From Pseudomonas agronomica (GTDB lineage: Bacteria; Pseudomonadota; Gammaproteobacteria; Pseudomonadales; Pseudomonadaceae), in NCBI RefSeq assembly GCF_025917275.1, contig NZ_JAOSHO010000006.1:1-45173 (forward strand): a stretch of DNA of 45,173 nt. Reading direction: 5' to 3'. Below, piece after piece: positions 1 to 19,115 of this stretch (position 1 is the stretch's first letter; each line of letters opens with the position of its first letter). The notes under the pieces were generated by a model. The model was given only the letters and a program-made list of their open reading frames with translations. It did no database searches and was not told where the DNA came from. The translations under genes and the position numbers were made by a program.

Positions 1-11409
<11,409 letters not shown>

Positions 11410-11455
11410 GAGGGTTCCTGCCTGAAATTCGGCTTGCAAGTAGTCACCCATGGGG

Positions 11456-11479
11456 ACGGATAACATCGCCAGATAATTA
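11456..11479 (-). promoter_or_regulatory. PvdS-dependent (iron-starvation box) promoter of pvdL
   Basis: On the minus strand TAATT (11479-11475) is followed by exactly 16 bases and then CGT (11458-11456). The consensus for PvdS promoters is TAAAT-N16/17-CGT, so there is one mismatch in the -35 element. It lies 47 bases upstream of the pvdL start codon and faces it. Function is inferred from the family consensus and position. Confidence 0.75.
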
Positions 11480-11592
11480 GTCGCTGCTCCCAGGCATCGC
11501 GCGCGCAGCGGTGCTCAGGCACGTAGCACCCCGTGACAACGAGTCGCAGCGCTCAGCCTGGACTTCCTTTCATCAATAATTCTTCTTCTCAA

Positions 11593-11621
11593 TTGACAAT
11601 AATTATCATTAAGCCTAATTT
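11593..11621 (+). promoter_or_regulatory. pvdS sigma70 promoter overlapped by a Fur-box-like sequence
   Basis: TTGACA at 11593-11598, a 17-base spacer, then TAATTT at 11616-11621. The 19 bases at 11595-11613 match the classical Fur consensus (GATAATGATAATCATTATC) at 14 of 19 positions by my count, so Fur bound there would cover the spacer and the -35 element. This fits the known iron repression of pvdS. The rest of the pvdL-pvdS gap (11410-11691) holds only this, the pvdL box and the pvdS ribosome-binding site. Confidence 0.75.
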
Positions 11622-11691
11622 GGCCCCCGATGTGTAGGACGGATCCGCTGGCCCGACCGTCCTGCTAACTAATTGCAGCAAGGTGAATTCC

Positions 11692-12240
11692 ATGACGGAA
11701 CAAGTATCCACAAGCAGGTGCGACTCACCGCTACTTCAGGCATTCGTCGATAACCGAACCATCCTGGTCAAGATCGCCGCGCGCATCACCGGTTGCCGGT
11801 CCCGCGCGGAAGATGTAGTTCAGGACGCGTTTTTCCGGCTGCAATCGGCGCCGCAAATCACCTCCTCCATCAAGGCCCAGCTCAGCTATCTGTTCCAGAT
11901 CGTGCGCAACCTGGCGATTGACCATTACCGCAAGCAAGCGCTGGAACAGAAATACTCGGGCCCTGAAGAGGAAGGCTTGAACGTGGTGATCCAGGGAGCT
12001 TCGCCGGAAACGTCGCATATCAACTTTTCCACGCTCGAACACATCGCCGACGCGTTGACCGAGCTGCCCAGCCGCACTCGCTACGCCTTCGAGATGTACC
12101 GCCTGCATGGCGTGCCGCAAAAGGACATCGCCAAGGAATTGGGCGTCTCGCCAACCCTGGTGAACTTCATGATCCGCGACGCCCTGGTGCATTGCCGCAA
12201 GGTGTCGGGGGTGCGCGGGGATACGTTTGCGCGGCGGTAA
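11692..12240 (+). CDS. pvdS: ECF sigma factor PvdS (iron starvation)
   Basis: 182-residue extracytoplasmic-function sigma factor that directs RNA polymerase to pyoverdine promoters under iron limitation. Sigma region 2 is visible at about residues 20-90 (RAEDVVQDAFFRLQ, then QIVRNLAIDHYRKQ) and region 4 at about 120-175 (LTELPSRTRYAFEMYRLHG, then KDIAKELGVSPTLV). The ATG at 11692 is preceded by AAGGTG with good spacing; a GTG nine bases earlier lies inside that ribosome-binding site and was not chosen. Divergent from pvdL. In P. aeruginosa PvdS is held by the anti-sigma factor FpvR, which is not in this window. Confidence 0.96.
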   Translation: MTEQVSTSRCDSPLLQAFVDNRTILVKIAARITGCRSRAEDVVQDAFFRLQSAPQITSSIKAQLSYLFQIVRNLAIDHYRKQALEQKYSGPEEEGLNVVIQGASPETSHINFSTLEHIADALTELPSRTRYAFEMYRLHGVPQKDIAKELGVSPTLVNFMIRDALVHCRKVSGVRGDTFARR

Positions 12241-12263
12241 TCTTGCGGTGGACTGACAGACCT

Positions 12264-12332
12264 CATCGCGAGCAAGCTCGCTCCCACATGGACTGCTGCG
12301 ACCCTTGTGTGGGAGCGAGCTTGCTCGCGATG
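12264..12332. repeat. REPIN (two inverted REP sequences)
   Basis: Two perfect 25-base arms, 12264-12288 and 12308-12332, are reverse complements of each other and separated by 19 bases. Each arm contains the core GGGAGCGAGCTTGCTCGC, itself an imperfect palindrome. This is the REP/REPIN family abundant in P. fluorescens-group genomes and thought to be mobilised by RAYT transposases. It sits between the 3' ends of pvdS and the convergent acyltransferase gene and may also help end transcription. Confidence 0.9.
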
Positions 12333-12355
12333 GGGCAATGAAGGCCGCCATGCCT

Positions 12356-13369
12356 TCACATCAACGAACACCGATCAAAAAACCGCTCCCGCCCCAGGAT
12401 CATCAACGCCGCCCGTTTGTGCGGGAAATCGAACTCCTTTTCGCAATGGAAGCATTGGTTGTGCAGATGTCCGATCATCCGGGCGTTGTCGGCCCGAGGC
12501 TCGGCCACCACGCGCTGGGTGCGTGGATCGTCGAGGAACAGGTAGTGCACCAGCGCCGACAGCCAGCTCGCGACTTTATGCGGGCCCCGGTGTTGTTCCT
12601 CGCCCACCAGCATGTGAATGCCGCGGTCATAGTCATGGGCGTCATAGAACGGCGCGATTCGATCTTCCTTGGCCCAGTAGGCTTCGAAGTAGGCGAATGG
12701 CTGGTCGTCGAAACAGCCGATCAACGTCAAGACCCGAGGGTCTTGCTGCAGTTTGCCCAGATACTCGCGATGCTGCTCCAGGCTGCCCTCCTCTTGCCAG
12801 AAGCTGGCGACCCGGGGGCTGTTCTGCCAGCGATTGAAGCGTGTCAGGTCCTGCTCGATTTCGAGGGTTCGCAGGGACACCCAAGCCCCCAGCCGCGCAT
12901 CGAAACGTCGATACACCTCGCCTCGTGGCTTGATCGGTCGACGAGGATGGCGCTTGCCATCGGTGATGATCATTTGCTGCGGATAACTGCCATTGAATGC
13001 TTCCCCCAGCCAGGGCTGCGGCAATTGCCAGAACAAGACGCGCTCACAGACGTATTCGTTCACCTCTGGCGTGCCCGCCAGCAGGCCACTGAGCAAGGCT
13101 TCGCCGGGGCGTTCGTCAAGGTGCCAGACCAATTGCTGGCAATCGGGATCCCTGGCAAACAACCAATAGCAGGCGGCCCACAGCGCCGGCCCTACAGGCC
13201 GGTCGTTGGGTTCTTGAAGATGTACGTGAAGTTGAGGGCCGCGCTCCAGGCGCAGACGGATCAAGGGCGCGCCTTCGAGCATCAGGCTCAGATGACGCTC
13301 GGTTTCATCAGCGCCGAGGTGGCGGCCACCCGGCAAGGGCAGCGTTGTTGAAGGCTTGGAGATAGACAT
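12356..13369 (-). CDS. Siderophore-type GNAT acyltransferase (IucB/RhbD/PvdYII-like)
   Basis: 337 residues. The C-terminal half (about 165-337) is a GNAT acetyltransferase domain of the IucB/RhbD/MbtK group, which transfers acyl groups to hydroxylated Lys or Orn side chains of siderophores. Recognisable segments are QPFAYFEAYWAKEDR, HMLVGEEQHRGPHKVASWL and the conserved end VVAEPRADNARMIGHL. The N-terminal half is the less conserved extension seen in IucB-type proteins. Its place beside pvdS and the perfect PvdS-type box upstream point to acylation of N5-hydroxyornithine (as PvdYII does) or of another pyoverdine precursor. Whether the acyl group is acetyl is not shown by sequence. The ATG at 13369 has only a weak ribosome-binding site. 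The gene converges on pvdS across the REPIN. Confidence 0.8.
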   Translation of the reverse strand: MSISKPSTTLPLPGGRHLGADETERHLSLMLEGAPLIRLRLERGPQLHVHLQEPNDRPVGPALWAACYWLFARDPDCQQLVWHLDERPGEALLSGLLAGTPEVNEYVCERVLFWQLPQPWLGEAFNGSYPQQMIITDGKRHPRRPIKPRGEVYRRFDARLGAWVSLRTLEIEQDLTRFNRWQNSPRVASFWQEEGSLEQHREYLGKLQQDPRVLTLIGCFDDQPFAYFEAYWAKEDRIAPFYDAHDYDRGIHMLVGEEQHRGPHKVASWLSALVHYLFLDDPRTQRVVAEPRADNARMIGHLHNQCFHCEKEFDFPHKRAALMILGRERFFDRCSLM

Positions 13370-13406
13370 TGGAGCGGCTCACGTATTCGTCGATGGTCAA
13401 CGTGTG

Positions 13407-13430
13407 ACGTGAGCCACAATGGGAAATTTA
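13407..13430 (-). promoter_or_regulatory. PvdS-type promoter of the acyltransferase gene
   Basis: Minus strand: TAAAT (13430-13426), exactly 16 bases, CGT (13409-13407), a perfect match to the PvdS consensus. The preceding base is C, as in many such boxes. It lies 37 bases upstream of the acyltransferase ATG and just after the stop of the upstream minus-strand gene, so it would make the acyltransferase a separate iron-regulated transcript. Confidence 0.8.
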
Positions 13431-13437
13431 GTCTGGC

Positions 13438-14220
13438 TCAATGAGCGTGTGGTGGCACCAACTCGATCCGGTAGGGCTGGAAAATCTGCAACATTTGCCC
13501 ATTGTCCCGCAGTTTTTGGAGCAACTGCTGGAACACGTCGGCACTGATGGGCGTCTGGGGTCGGATCAGCGCGTAATGGTGATAGATCTGATCGATGCGC
13601 TCGGAAACCAGCAACTGGGGCCCCACATCAGGATTGCGCAACAAGTAGTCGCTGAGGTACGAGCGGGTCACCAAGGCAATGTCCGCGCGCCCGCGCACCA
13701 CCATCTGCAAATTGCTGTCGTGGGAATAAGTCAGCGTGGCGTTGTACTGCCCGATGAGGAACTTGGGGTCAGGGTTGAACTCGGCAAAGGCGTAGTGATA
13801 ACCGCTGAACAAGGCCAGGCGCTTGCCCCTCAGATCGGCGAAATAGGCCTGCTGGCGATCGGGCTGGCGCTGGGTCACAAAGATCTCGGCGTCTTCCAGC
13901 CCCATGTCGACTGCGGTGTGCGGCACATCCTGCCAGCCCCAGTCCGGGTTCTCGAAAATAGCCATGTCGACCCGTCCCTGCTTGAAATCATTGAAGCGGC
14001 GCGGAATCGAAGTAGGTACCAGGACGAATTGGTAATCGGCCTGCGATCGGTTCAGGGCCTCCACCAGTTCCGGCAGCAGGCCGGTGTCGGCGCCGTTTTC
14101 GGGCCGAACGGTATAGGGTGGAAAATGTGCCGCGCCGATCCGCACCAGCTGCGCCGCCTCGAGGGAGGACGTCAGCAAAAGAGTCAGAGCGGCCAGCAAA
14201 ACACGCGAGGTCATCCCCAT
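13438..14220 (-). CDS. Periplasmic solute-binding protein, family 3 (amino-acid type)
   Basis: About 260 residues from the ATG at 14220, with a second ATG two codons later. The N-terminus MTSRVLLAALTLLLTSSLEA is a typical signal peptide with cleavage probably after EA, so export to the periplasm is expected. The mature part has the SBP_bac_3 pattern: IGAAHFPPYTVRPENG at the start, GLLPELVEALNRS, the FKQGRVDMAIFE segment and the late VVRGRADIALVTRSYL segment. No permease or ATPase gene is adjacent, so it may be an orphan binding protein of the kind common in Pseudomonas; ligand unknown. Longer upstream in-frame starts would bury the signal peptide and were rejected. Confidence 0.85.
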   Translation of the reverse strand: MGMTSRVLLAALTLLLTSSLEAAQLVRIGAAHFPPYTVRPENGADTGLLPELVEALNRSQADYQFVLVPTSIPRRFNDFKQGRVDMAIFENPDWGWQDVPHTAVDMGLEDAEIFVTQRQPDRQQAYFADLRGKRLALFSGYHYAFAEFNPDPKFLIGQYNATLTYSHDSNLQMVVRGRADIALVTRSYLSDYLLRNPDVGPQLLVSERIDQIYHHYALIRPQTPISADVFQQLLQKLRDNGQMLQIFQPYRIELVPPHAH

Positions 14221-14327
14221 CGGCAATAACGTCAAGATACCCCACTCCCCACATAGACCCATCAATACAATGACGCTAGGCGGTTTCAGCCGCTTAGCCA
14301 GCCATGCGGCCAATTTTAAGCCGTCGT

Positions 14328-14957
14328 TTACTTATTGTTTTCTGCCAACACGAGGATCAGGGCCTGTTCGGCCAGTTCATCGAGACTCAGGCTGCCTTCA
14401 GTGCGAAACCAGGTAGTGGTCCAGGACAACGCACCGGTCAGGAAGCGCCGGGTAATGGACACGTCCCCGCGAATATACCCGGCCTCCTTGGCCTGCCCCA
14501 AGATTTCAAGCCAGACATCTTCATAAATATTGCGCAGGGCCAGCACTTGGCGCTGCCCGTCCGCGGACAGGGAACGCCACTCATAGAACAACACCGCCAT
14601 CGCCTCGCCGGTGCCGCCCATGATCGACTGCAATTCGCAGCGGATCAGCGCCAGCACCTGCTCACGTACGCCGCTTGCCTCGCCCAGGGCCGCACGCATC
14701 AACGCAGTGTTGTAGCGGATGGTTTCCTCCATCACGGCCCGAAGGATCTCATCCTTGCTCTTGAAGTGATGAAAAATGCTGCCCGACTGGATGCCCACGG
14801 CACCCGCCAGGTCGCGCACCGTGGTGCGCTCGAAGCCTTTGTTGCGAAACAGGTGAGCCGCGGTCTGAAGCAATTTGCCGCGAGCACTGTCCGGGTCGGT
14901 CAGTTGCCCGTTGTCGACCAGCTCGCGCATCACGCCCTGGGTTCTTTGCTCGTCCAC
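14328..14957 (-). CDS. TetR-family transcriptional regulator
   Basis: 209 residues from a GTG at 14957 that follows a GGGAG at good spacing; an ATG at 14996 and one at 14930 are alternatives. The TetR helix-turn-helix lies at about residues 25-70 (LLQTAAHLFRNKGFERTTV, then LAGAVGIQSGSIFHHFKSKD). The remainder is the all-helical ligand-binding and dimer part with a C-terminal domain like those of fatty-acid or CoA-responsive members. It is 107 bases upstream of the solute-binding protein gene on the same strand. Ligand and targets unknown. Confidence 0.88.
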   Translation of the reverse strand: MDEQRTQGVMRELVDNGQLTDPDSARGKLLQTAAHLFRNKGFERTTVRDLAGAVGIQSGSIFHHFKSKDEILRAVMEETIRYNTALMRAALGEASGVREQVLALIRCELQSIMGGTGEAMAVLFYEWRSLSADGQRQVLALRNIYEDVWLEILGQAKEAGYIRGDVSITRRFLTGALSWTTTWFRTEGSLSLDELAEQALILVLAENNK

Positions 14958-15134
14958 CTGCGTTCTCCCACAGTCGATCAACCCATGCGCGGCCATTTCA
15001 TCAAATCGCCAACAGCGTGGGCAATTTAAGCTGGCCGGGGCAACCTCGCAAGCGCTCGGGAACGGGACTAGGCGGATGCGCCGGGTTTGACTACGCTCAA
15101 ACCCATCAGCATGCCGATACCGGGAACCTTAGCG

Positions 15135-15677
15135 ATGCCTCACTGGCTGGTGATTGATCTGGAGGCCACCACCGATGAAGGTGGCTGGCCGGTAAGCGAA
15201 ATGGAAATTATCGAAATCGGCGCCAGCCTGGTGAATCGAGACGGCCGGGAAGTGGATCATTTCCAGCGGTTTGTCCGGCCACTGCGGCGACCGCTGCTCA
15301 CCCCTTTCTGTCGCCAGCTGACTCACATCAGCCAGGCCAACATTGATGGCGCCGCCCCACTGGCAGAGGTCTGGCCTGCGTTCGAGCGTTGGCTGGCGCC
15401 CTATCACGTCAATCTGGAGGGCTGGATCAGCTGGGGTGACTACGATCGCCAGCAATTGCTGCAGGAATGGCAGCAGCACCAGCTGCAAAGCGTGCTTGGC
15501 CAGGTGCAGCACATGAATCTCAAGCAACGCTTCGCCAAGGCCCGACGGCTGGAGCGCCCCTTGGGACTCAATGCGGCGCTGCAGCTGGCCGGATTGCAGT
15601 TCTGTGGGCAACAGCACCGCGCACTGGAGGACGCCCGCAACACGGCGCGATTATTGCCTCTTGTACTGACAGGCTGA
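15135..15677 (+). CDS. DEDDh-family 3'-5' exonuclease
   Basis: 180 residues. The exonuclease fold of the DnaQ/ERI-1 group is evident: motif I DLE at residues 8-10, motif II in the [10 protein letters not shown] segment, and motif III with His and Asp in [14 protein letters not shown] near the end. The five metal-binding and catalytic positions (D, E, D, H, D) all appear present. Such proteins remove nucleotides from 3' ends of RNA or DNA; the substrate is not predictable here. I chose the ATG at 15135 because conservation begins at [13 protein letters not shown]; in-frame TTG (15087) and ATG (15111) starts lie upstream. It reads toward ppnP, 86 bases downstream. Confidence 0.87.
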   Translation: MPHWLVIDLEATTDEGGWPVSEMEIIEIGASLVNRDGREVDHFQRFVRPLRRPLLTPFCRQLTHISQANIDGAAPLAEVWPAFERWLAPYHVNLEGWISWGDYDRQQLLQEWQQHQLQSVLGQVQHMNLKQRFAKARRLERPLGLNAALQLAGLQFCGQQHRALEDARNTARLLPLVLTG

Positions 15678-15763
15678 GCGGACGTCGGGCGCGACAGATG
15701 ACGACTGTTGTGGCCTTGTGCATACTGGCCGGCCTTTTTCAGCCCTTTCTCGAGGAATCGCCC

Positions 15764-16048
15764 ATGTTTAAAGTCAACGAGTACTTCGACGGCACCGTCA
15801 AGTCGATCGCCTTCGGCACTGCCGAAGGCCCAGCGACCATTGGCGTCATGGCACCGGGCGAATATGAATTCGGCACCGCCCAGCGGGAAATCATGCACGT
15901 CGTGTCTGGCGCCCTGACCGTAAAGCTGCCTGACAGCACCCATTGGGAAACCTTCGAGGCCGGCAGCCAGTTCAACGTCCCGGCCAACAGTAAGTTCCAG
16001 CTCAAGGTGGCCGTCGACACGGCTTACCTGTGTGAATATCGCGCCTGA
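15764..16048 (+). CDS. ppnP: Pyrimidine/purine nucleoside phosphorylase PpnP
   Basis: 94 residues, the normal length of the PpnP (YaiE, DUF1255) family of small cupin-fold enzymes that phosphorolyse nucleosides to base and ribose-1-phosphate. Family signatures are [17 protein letters not shown] at the N-terminus, [12 protein letters not shown] and the C-terminal [14 protein letters not shown]. The ATG at 15764 has CGAGGAA at good spacing. Salvage role in the cytoplasm. It is followed by a strong terminator at 16082-16115. Confidence 0.93.
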   Translation: MFKVNEYFDGTVKSIAFGTAEGPATIGVMAPGEYEFGTAQREIMHVVSGALTVKLPDSTHWETFEAGSQFNVPANSKFQLKVAVDTAYLCEYRA

Positions 16049-16081
16049 TATTTTCGTGGCGAAAACGGTTGCCTGGTAAAT

Positions 16082-16115
16082 AAAAATGCCCGCGTCATTG
16101 GACACGGGCATTTTT
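16082..16115. terminator. Bidirectional rho-independent terminator
   Basis: Perfect 11-base arms AAAAATGCCCG (16082-16092) and CGGGCATTTTT (16105-16115), extended inward by GTC/GAC. The A-tract and T-tract on the two sides let it serve ppnP on the plus strand and the MOSC gene on the minus strand. Confidence 0.88.
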
Positions 16116-16128
16116 GTTCTTGAGTGTT

Positions 16129-16938
16129 TTATTCCAGCACTTCGACCGGCATCCCCACTTCAAGCCTGCCGTTGCCATCATTCACCAGGTTCTGCCCGAA
16201 CATCGCGCCGTCAGGCGTCGAACGGTACTGCTGCAACGTCGCGAAAGGCTCACGATTCGGATCGCGCTCACCGGTTTGCGGATCGACGGTGGTCATGATG
16301 CATCTTGAGCATGGCTTGACCACTCGCAATTCCATGTCGCCGATACGAATCCGCTTCCAGCCATCTTCGGCAAATGCCTCGCTGCCCTCGATCACCAGGT
16401 TGGGACGGAAGCGCAGCATTTCCAGGGGGCGGCCGACCTTGCCAGACAGATCCTGCAAAGAGGCCTGTCCAATCAACAACAAAGGAAAACCATCGGCGAA
16501 AGCGACCTTGTCGTCGTCCCGGCCATAGCCGGCTGCCGTGGTACGGGCCAATTCCACCGGGACATGGACCAGCCGGGTGCGCTGGCCGATGAACTCACTG
16601 ACCCAGGCCGCCGCTTCGTCCCCGGCATCCGGCACGCGCAAGGTGTCGCGCCAGATGATCACGCCGCGTAGTTGTTCTTCGATGACCGGCGGCAACGCCG
16701 CTTCGAAAGTGCCGTAGCCCGGCGCACTGAGCGTCAGGCCGCACGCCTCGTTCCACAAGGCCGACAGCTGGCTCATTTTCGCCACGGCCCGCTGGGTCAG
16801 GAATCGCCCGCTGCCTTCATCGACGAGCATCCAGCGGCGGTCACCGTCCAGCCCCAGCTTGTCCAGGCCAATCCCTTGCAGCGATTGGCCCCTGCCGGAT
16901 TTCAACGGATAACGATACAGCGCGCTCAGCCGCAACAT
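16129..16938 (-). CDS. MOSC domain protein (YcbX-like, no ferredoxin domain)
   Basis: 269 residues. The N-terminal beta-barrel domain (about 1-115, LSALYRYPLKSGRGQSL) is followed by a MOSC domain (about 120-265) with the cofactor-binding cysteine motif KPCSRCIMTTVDP and the QTGERDPNREP segment. MOSC proteins carry the molybdenum cofactor and in E. coli YcbX reduce N-hydroxylated compounds. E. coli YcbX has an additional C-terminal 2Fe-2S domain; this protein ends without one, so it would need a separate electron donor. Start ATG at 16938 has a strong GGGGAG. Molybdenum cofactor genes lie 5 kb downstream but are not linked in an operon. Confidence 0.9.
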   Translation of the reverse strand: MLRLSALYRYPLKSGRGQSLQGIGLDKLGLDGDRRWMLVDEGSGRFLTQRAVAKMSQLSALWNEACGLTLSAPGYGTFEAALPPVIEEQLRGVIIWRDTLRVPDAGDEAAAWVSEFIGQRTRLVHVPVELARTTAAGYGRDDDKVAFADGFPLLLIGQASLQDLSGKVGRPLEMLRFRPNLVIEGSEAFAEDGWKRIRIGDMELRVVKPCSRCIMTTVDPQTGERDPNREPFATLQQYRSTPDGAMFGQNLVNDGNGRLEVGMPVEVLE

Positions 16939-17006
16939 GGTCAGCTCCCCAGGCGAAAAAAAGCCACCTTATACGAGCCGGCCACCGAAGCAAACCGGGA
17001 TCGGTA

Positions 17007-17930
17007 TCAGTCGAGCATCAGCCGCTGGCGCACCACGTCCACCAGCTTGTCCGGCTGGAATTTGGAGAGGAAATTGTCGCAACCGACCTTCTTGACCATC
17101 GACTCGTTGAAGCTGCCGGACAGCGAGGTGTGCAGCACCACATAGAGTCCACGCAAGCGCGGATCGTTGCGAATCTCGGTGGTCAGGCGATAACCGTCCA
17201 TTTCCGGCATTTCGGCATCGGTGAAGATCATCAGCAACTTGTCGGTCATCACCTCGCCGAAGTCCGCCCAGGCCTTGAGCATGTTCAGCGCCTTCAGGCC
17301 GTCGCTGGCGATGTGCATCTTCACGCCCAACTGGCCCAGGGTGTCACGCAATTGCGAGAGCGCGACGTTGGAGTCATCCACCAGCAGGACCTCACGACCA
17401 CGGGCGCGCTCCAACACCGGGTCTTCGAGCTTGTCCCGGGAAACCTTGGCGTTGTAAGGCACGATTTCAGCCAGGACTTTTTCCACGTCGATGATTTCCA
17501 CCAACTGGTCGTCCACCTTGCTGATTGCCGTCAGGTAATGCTCGCGGCCAGCGCTGGTCGGGGGCGGCAGGATGGCTTCCCAGTTCATGTTGACGATGCG
17601 GTCCACGCCACCCACCAGGAACGCCTGGACGGAGCGGTTGTACTCGGTGACGATGATGGTACTGTTCGGCCCCGGCACCAGTGGACGCATGCCAATCGCC
17701 TGGGACAGGTCGATGACGGGCAGCGTCTGGCCACGCAGGTTGACCACGCCGCAGACGAATGGGTGGCGCTGGGGCATCAAGGTCAGCTTCGGCAGTTGCA
17801 ACACTTCCTGGACCTTGAACACGTTGATGGCGAACAATTGCCGCCCGGCCAGCCGAAACATGAGAATTTCCAGGCGATTCTCACCCACCAGTTGGGTTCG
17901 TTGATCTACTGTGTCGAGAATGCCGGCCAT
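17007..17930 (-). CDS. cheV: Chemotaxis coupling protein CheV (CheW-receiver fusion)
   Basis: 307 residues from the ATG at 17930 (MAGILDTVDQRTQLVGEN), with a GACTCCTGGGCTTG-side region giving no better upstream start. The CheW-like domain occupies about residues 15-160 (LEILMFRLAGRQLFAINVFKV, GVVNLRGQTLPVIDLS) and a receiver domain about 185-300, with the phosphoacceptor Asp in FTDAEMPEMDGYRL and a DD pair in VLLVDDSNVAL. CheV couples chemoreceptors to CheA and its receiver adjusts adaptation. No other che gene is adjacent, as is usual for the several CheV proteins of Pseudomonas. Acts at the cytoplasmic face of receptor arrays. Confidence 0.93.
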   Translation of the reverse strand: MAGILDTVDQRTQLVGENRLEILMFRLAGRQLFAINVFKVQEVLQLPKLTLMPQRHPFVCGVVNLRGQTLPVIDLSQAIGMRPLVPGPNSTIIVTEYNRSVQAFLVGGVDRIVNMNWEAILPPPTSAGREHYLTAISKVDDQLVEIIDVEKVLAEIVPYNAKVSRDKLEDPVLERARGREVLLVDDSNVALSQLRDTLGQLGVKMHIASDGLKALNMLKAWADFGEVMTDKLLMIFTDAEMPEMDGYRLTTEIRNDPRLRGLYVVLHTSLSGSFNESMVKKVGCDNFLSKFQPDKLVDVVRQRLMLD

Positions 17931-18120
17931 CGATGACTCCTGGGCTTGTTCGGATGAATCCTGTAATGGCGCTATCGGCGCCCTGCGCCAAATCTTGACC
18001 CTGAAATGAAATATCAAGGCGAGAGATTGATATCACATTAACATCATGCTTTACTGGCCTCCTGCTTTTTCCATCCCCTGTTTCCCGCCGCGCGACTTCG
18101 ATTTGCGGGCAAAGTTCCCC

Positions 18121-18162
18121 TGCCTAAGGGTTTCCCCTAGGCACAATCAGGTCCAACCTGAT
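18121..18162. promoter_or_regulatory. Two tandem inverted repeats in the cheV / HPt-like gene interval
   Basis: In the 480-base gap 17931-18410 two inverted repeats lie 2 bases apart. The first has arms TGCCTAAGGG (18121-18130) and CCCCTAGGCA (18134-18143), 9 of 10 complementary with a TTT centre. The second has perfect arms ATCAGGT (18146-18152) and ACCTGAT (18156-18162) with a CCA centre. Equal 3-base centres and close packing suggest binding sites for a dimeric regulator rather than a terminator, since no T-tract follows. The rest of the gap shows no convincing coding sequence. Confidence 0.5.
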
Positions 18163-18410
18163 ATTCCCGCTATTCAATAGCCATTAATGTGACGCCATTC
18201 TCATTGCTGAACGGAGTCAGGCTGTTGTGCGCGACCACAGGACATCGACCTTCCAGCCTTTCGGCCGATTTCGCCCGTGCAATCGTTTGCATGCCAGCTT
18301 CTGCCAAGCGGCGGGGATGCGCGAGACGCCGTCGTTCGTTCGCGGCCTTGAGATCCAGCGTTCGCCACACGCGATTTACTTTCGCCTGACATGATGTTGT
18401 GGAGATAAGC

Positions 18411-18881
18411 ATGCCGAACGATCGCAAGACCTGGAGCCAGCGCCTTCCTGAGTTCCTGACGGAAGCCGAGACGCTCTTGGCCAAGTCAGAGGAATGCCTG
18501 AGCCACCTGCAACTGATCAACAACGACAAGGATGCCATTGATTGCATGCTTAGCACGTTGCTGAAACTGGCAAACAAGGCCGATGCCCTTGCGCTGGAGG
18601 CCGTTTCGGAGTTTTCGCTGCATATCCATGGCTTGCTCAGTCATGCGCAAAATCACATGGAATTGCACGACCAGGCATTGGGCGCATTGAAGGACTGCTT
18701 CACGCTGATGGCCTGGCAGCTCGAGCTGGTTGACCACACCACCGGAAAATTGAGCCTGGACAGCAGCGAGCAAGCCTCTCTGATCGAAGCGTTCGCGTTC
18801 CAGGTGGGCCAGAATCCTTGCCAGGCGTTGCAAACTCCACGCCCGCTGGCGTTGGTACCCTACGCCCAGAAACAAGCATGA
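18411..18881 (+). CDS. Small helical protein resembling an HPt/CheA-P1 domain lacking the histidine
   Basis: 156 residues, start ATG at 18411 with GGAGA 6 bases upstream. I do not recognise a named family. The sequence is all-helical in character. Residues about 15-85 run FLTEAETLLAKSEECLSHL, then LSTLLKLANKADALALEAVS, then LHIHGLL. This parallels CheA-P1/HPt domains in order and spacing, but where the AHTLKG histidine should stand there is LSTLLK, with no His. If the resemblance is real the protein cannot be phosphorylated there and might act as a decoy or adaptor. It precedes a NarX/NarL-type kinase and regulator on the same strand, with a 234-base gap. No signal peptide or membrane segment. 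Confidence 0.7.
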   Translation: MPNDRKTWSQRLPEFLTEAETLLAKSEECLSHLQLINNDKDAIDCMLSTLLKLANKADALALEAVSEFSLHIHGLLSHAQNHMELHDQALGALKDCFTLMAWQLELVDHTTGKLSLDSSEQASLIEAFAFQVGQNPCQALQTPRPLALVPYAQKQA

Positions 18882-19115
18882 AACCGCCTGTCGTGGTCGC
18901 CAACCAAGTGCCCGGCTCACCGAGCTTTGCTACCACCAAACCGAGCGCGACCAGCGATATTTGAAGTGGTACTATGTCTTCCGTCAGTCACTTCGAACCG
19001 CCGCACCAAAAGCCGCCAACCGAAGCCGTCCTCGACCTGAACCGTTTACCCGACCCGGCCCGTCAGATTCGCTGACAGGCCTGCCCGCAGCGAACATCCA
19101 TTGGCTCCATCCGTT
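18882..19115 (+). other. Gap with two possible very short ORFs
   Basis: This 234-base gap between the HPt-like gene and the kinase gene holds a 28-codon ORF beginning at an ATGA overlap (18878-18964) and a 33-codon ORF (18974-19075, starting MSSVSHFEPPHQ). Neither has a strong ribosome-binding site or a recognisable family. They could be leader peptides, remnants or chance. I see no terminator in the gap, so read-through into the kinase gene is possible. Confidence 0.3.

Noticed and set aside
18170-18577. Minus-strand frame across the cheV / HPt-like gap
   Set aside because: It overlaps the start of the HPt-like gene, which has a good ribosome-binding site, and has no recognisable protein.
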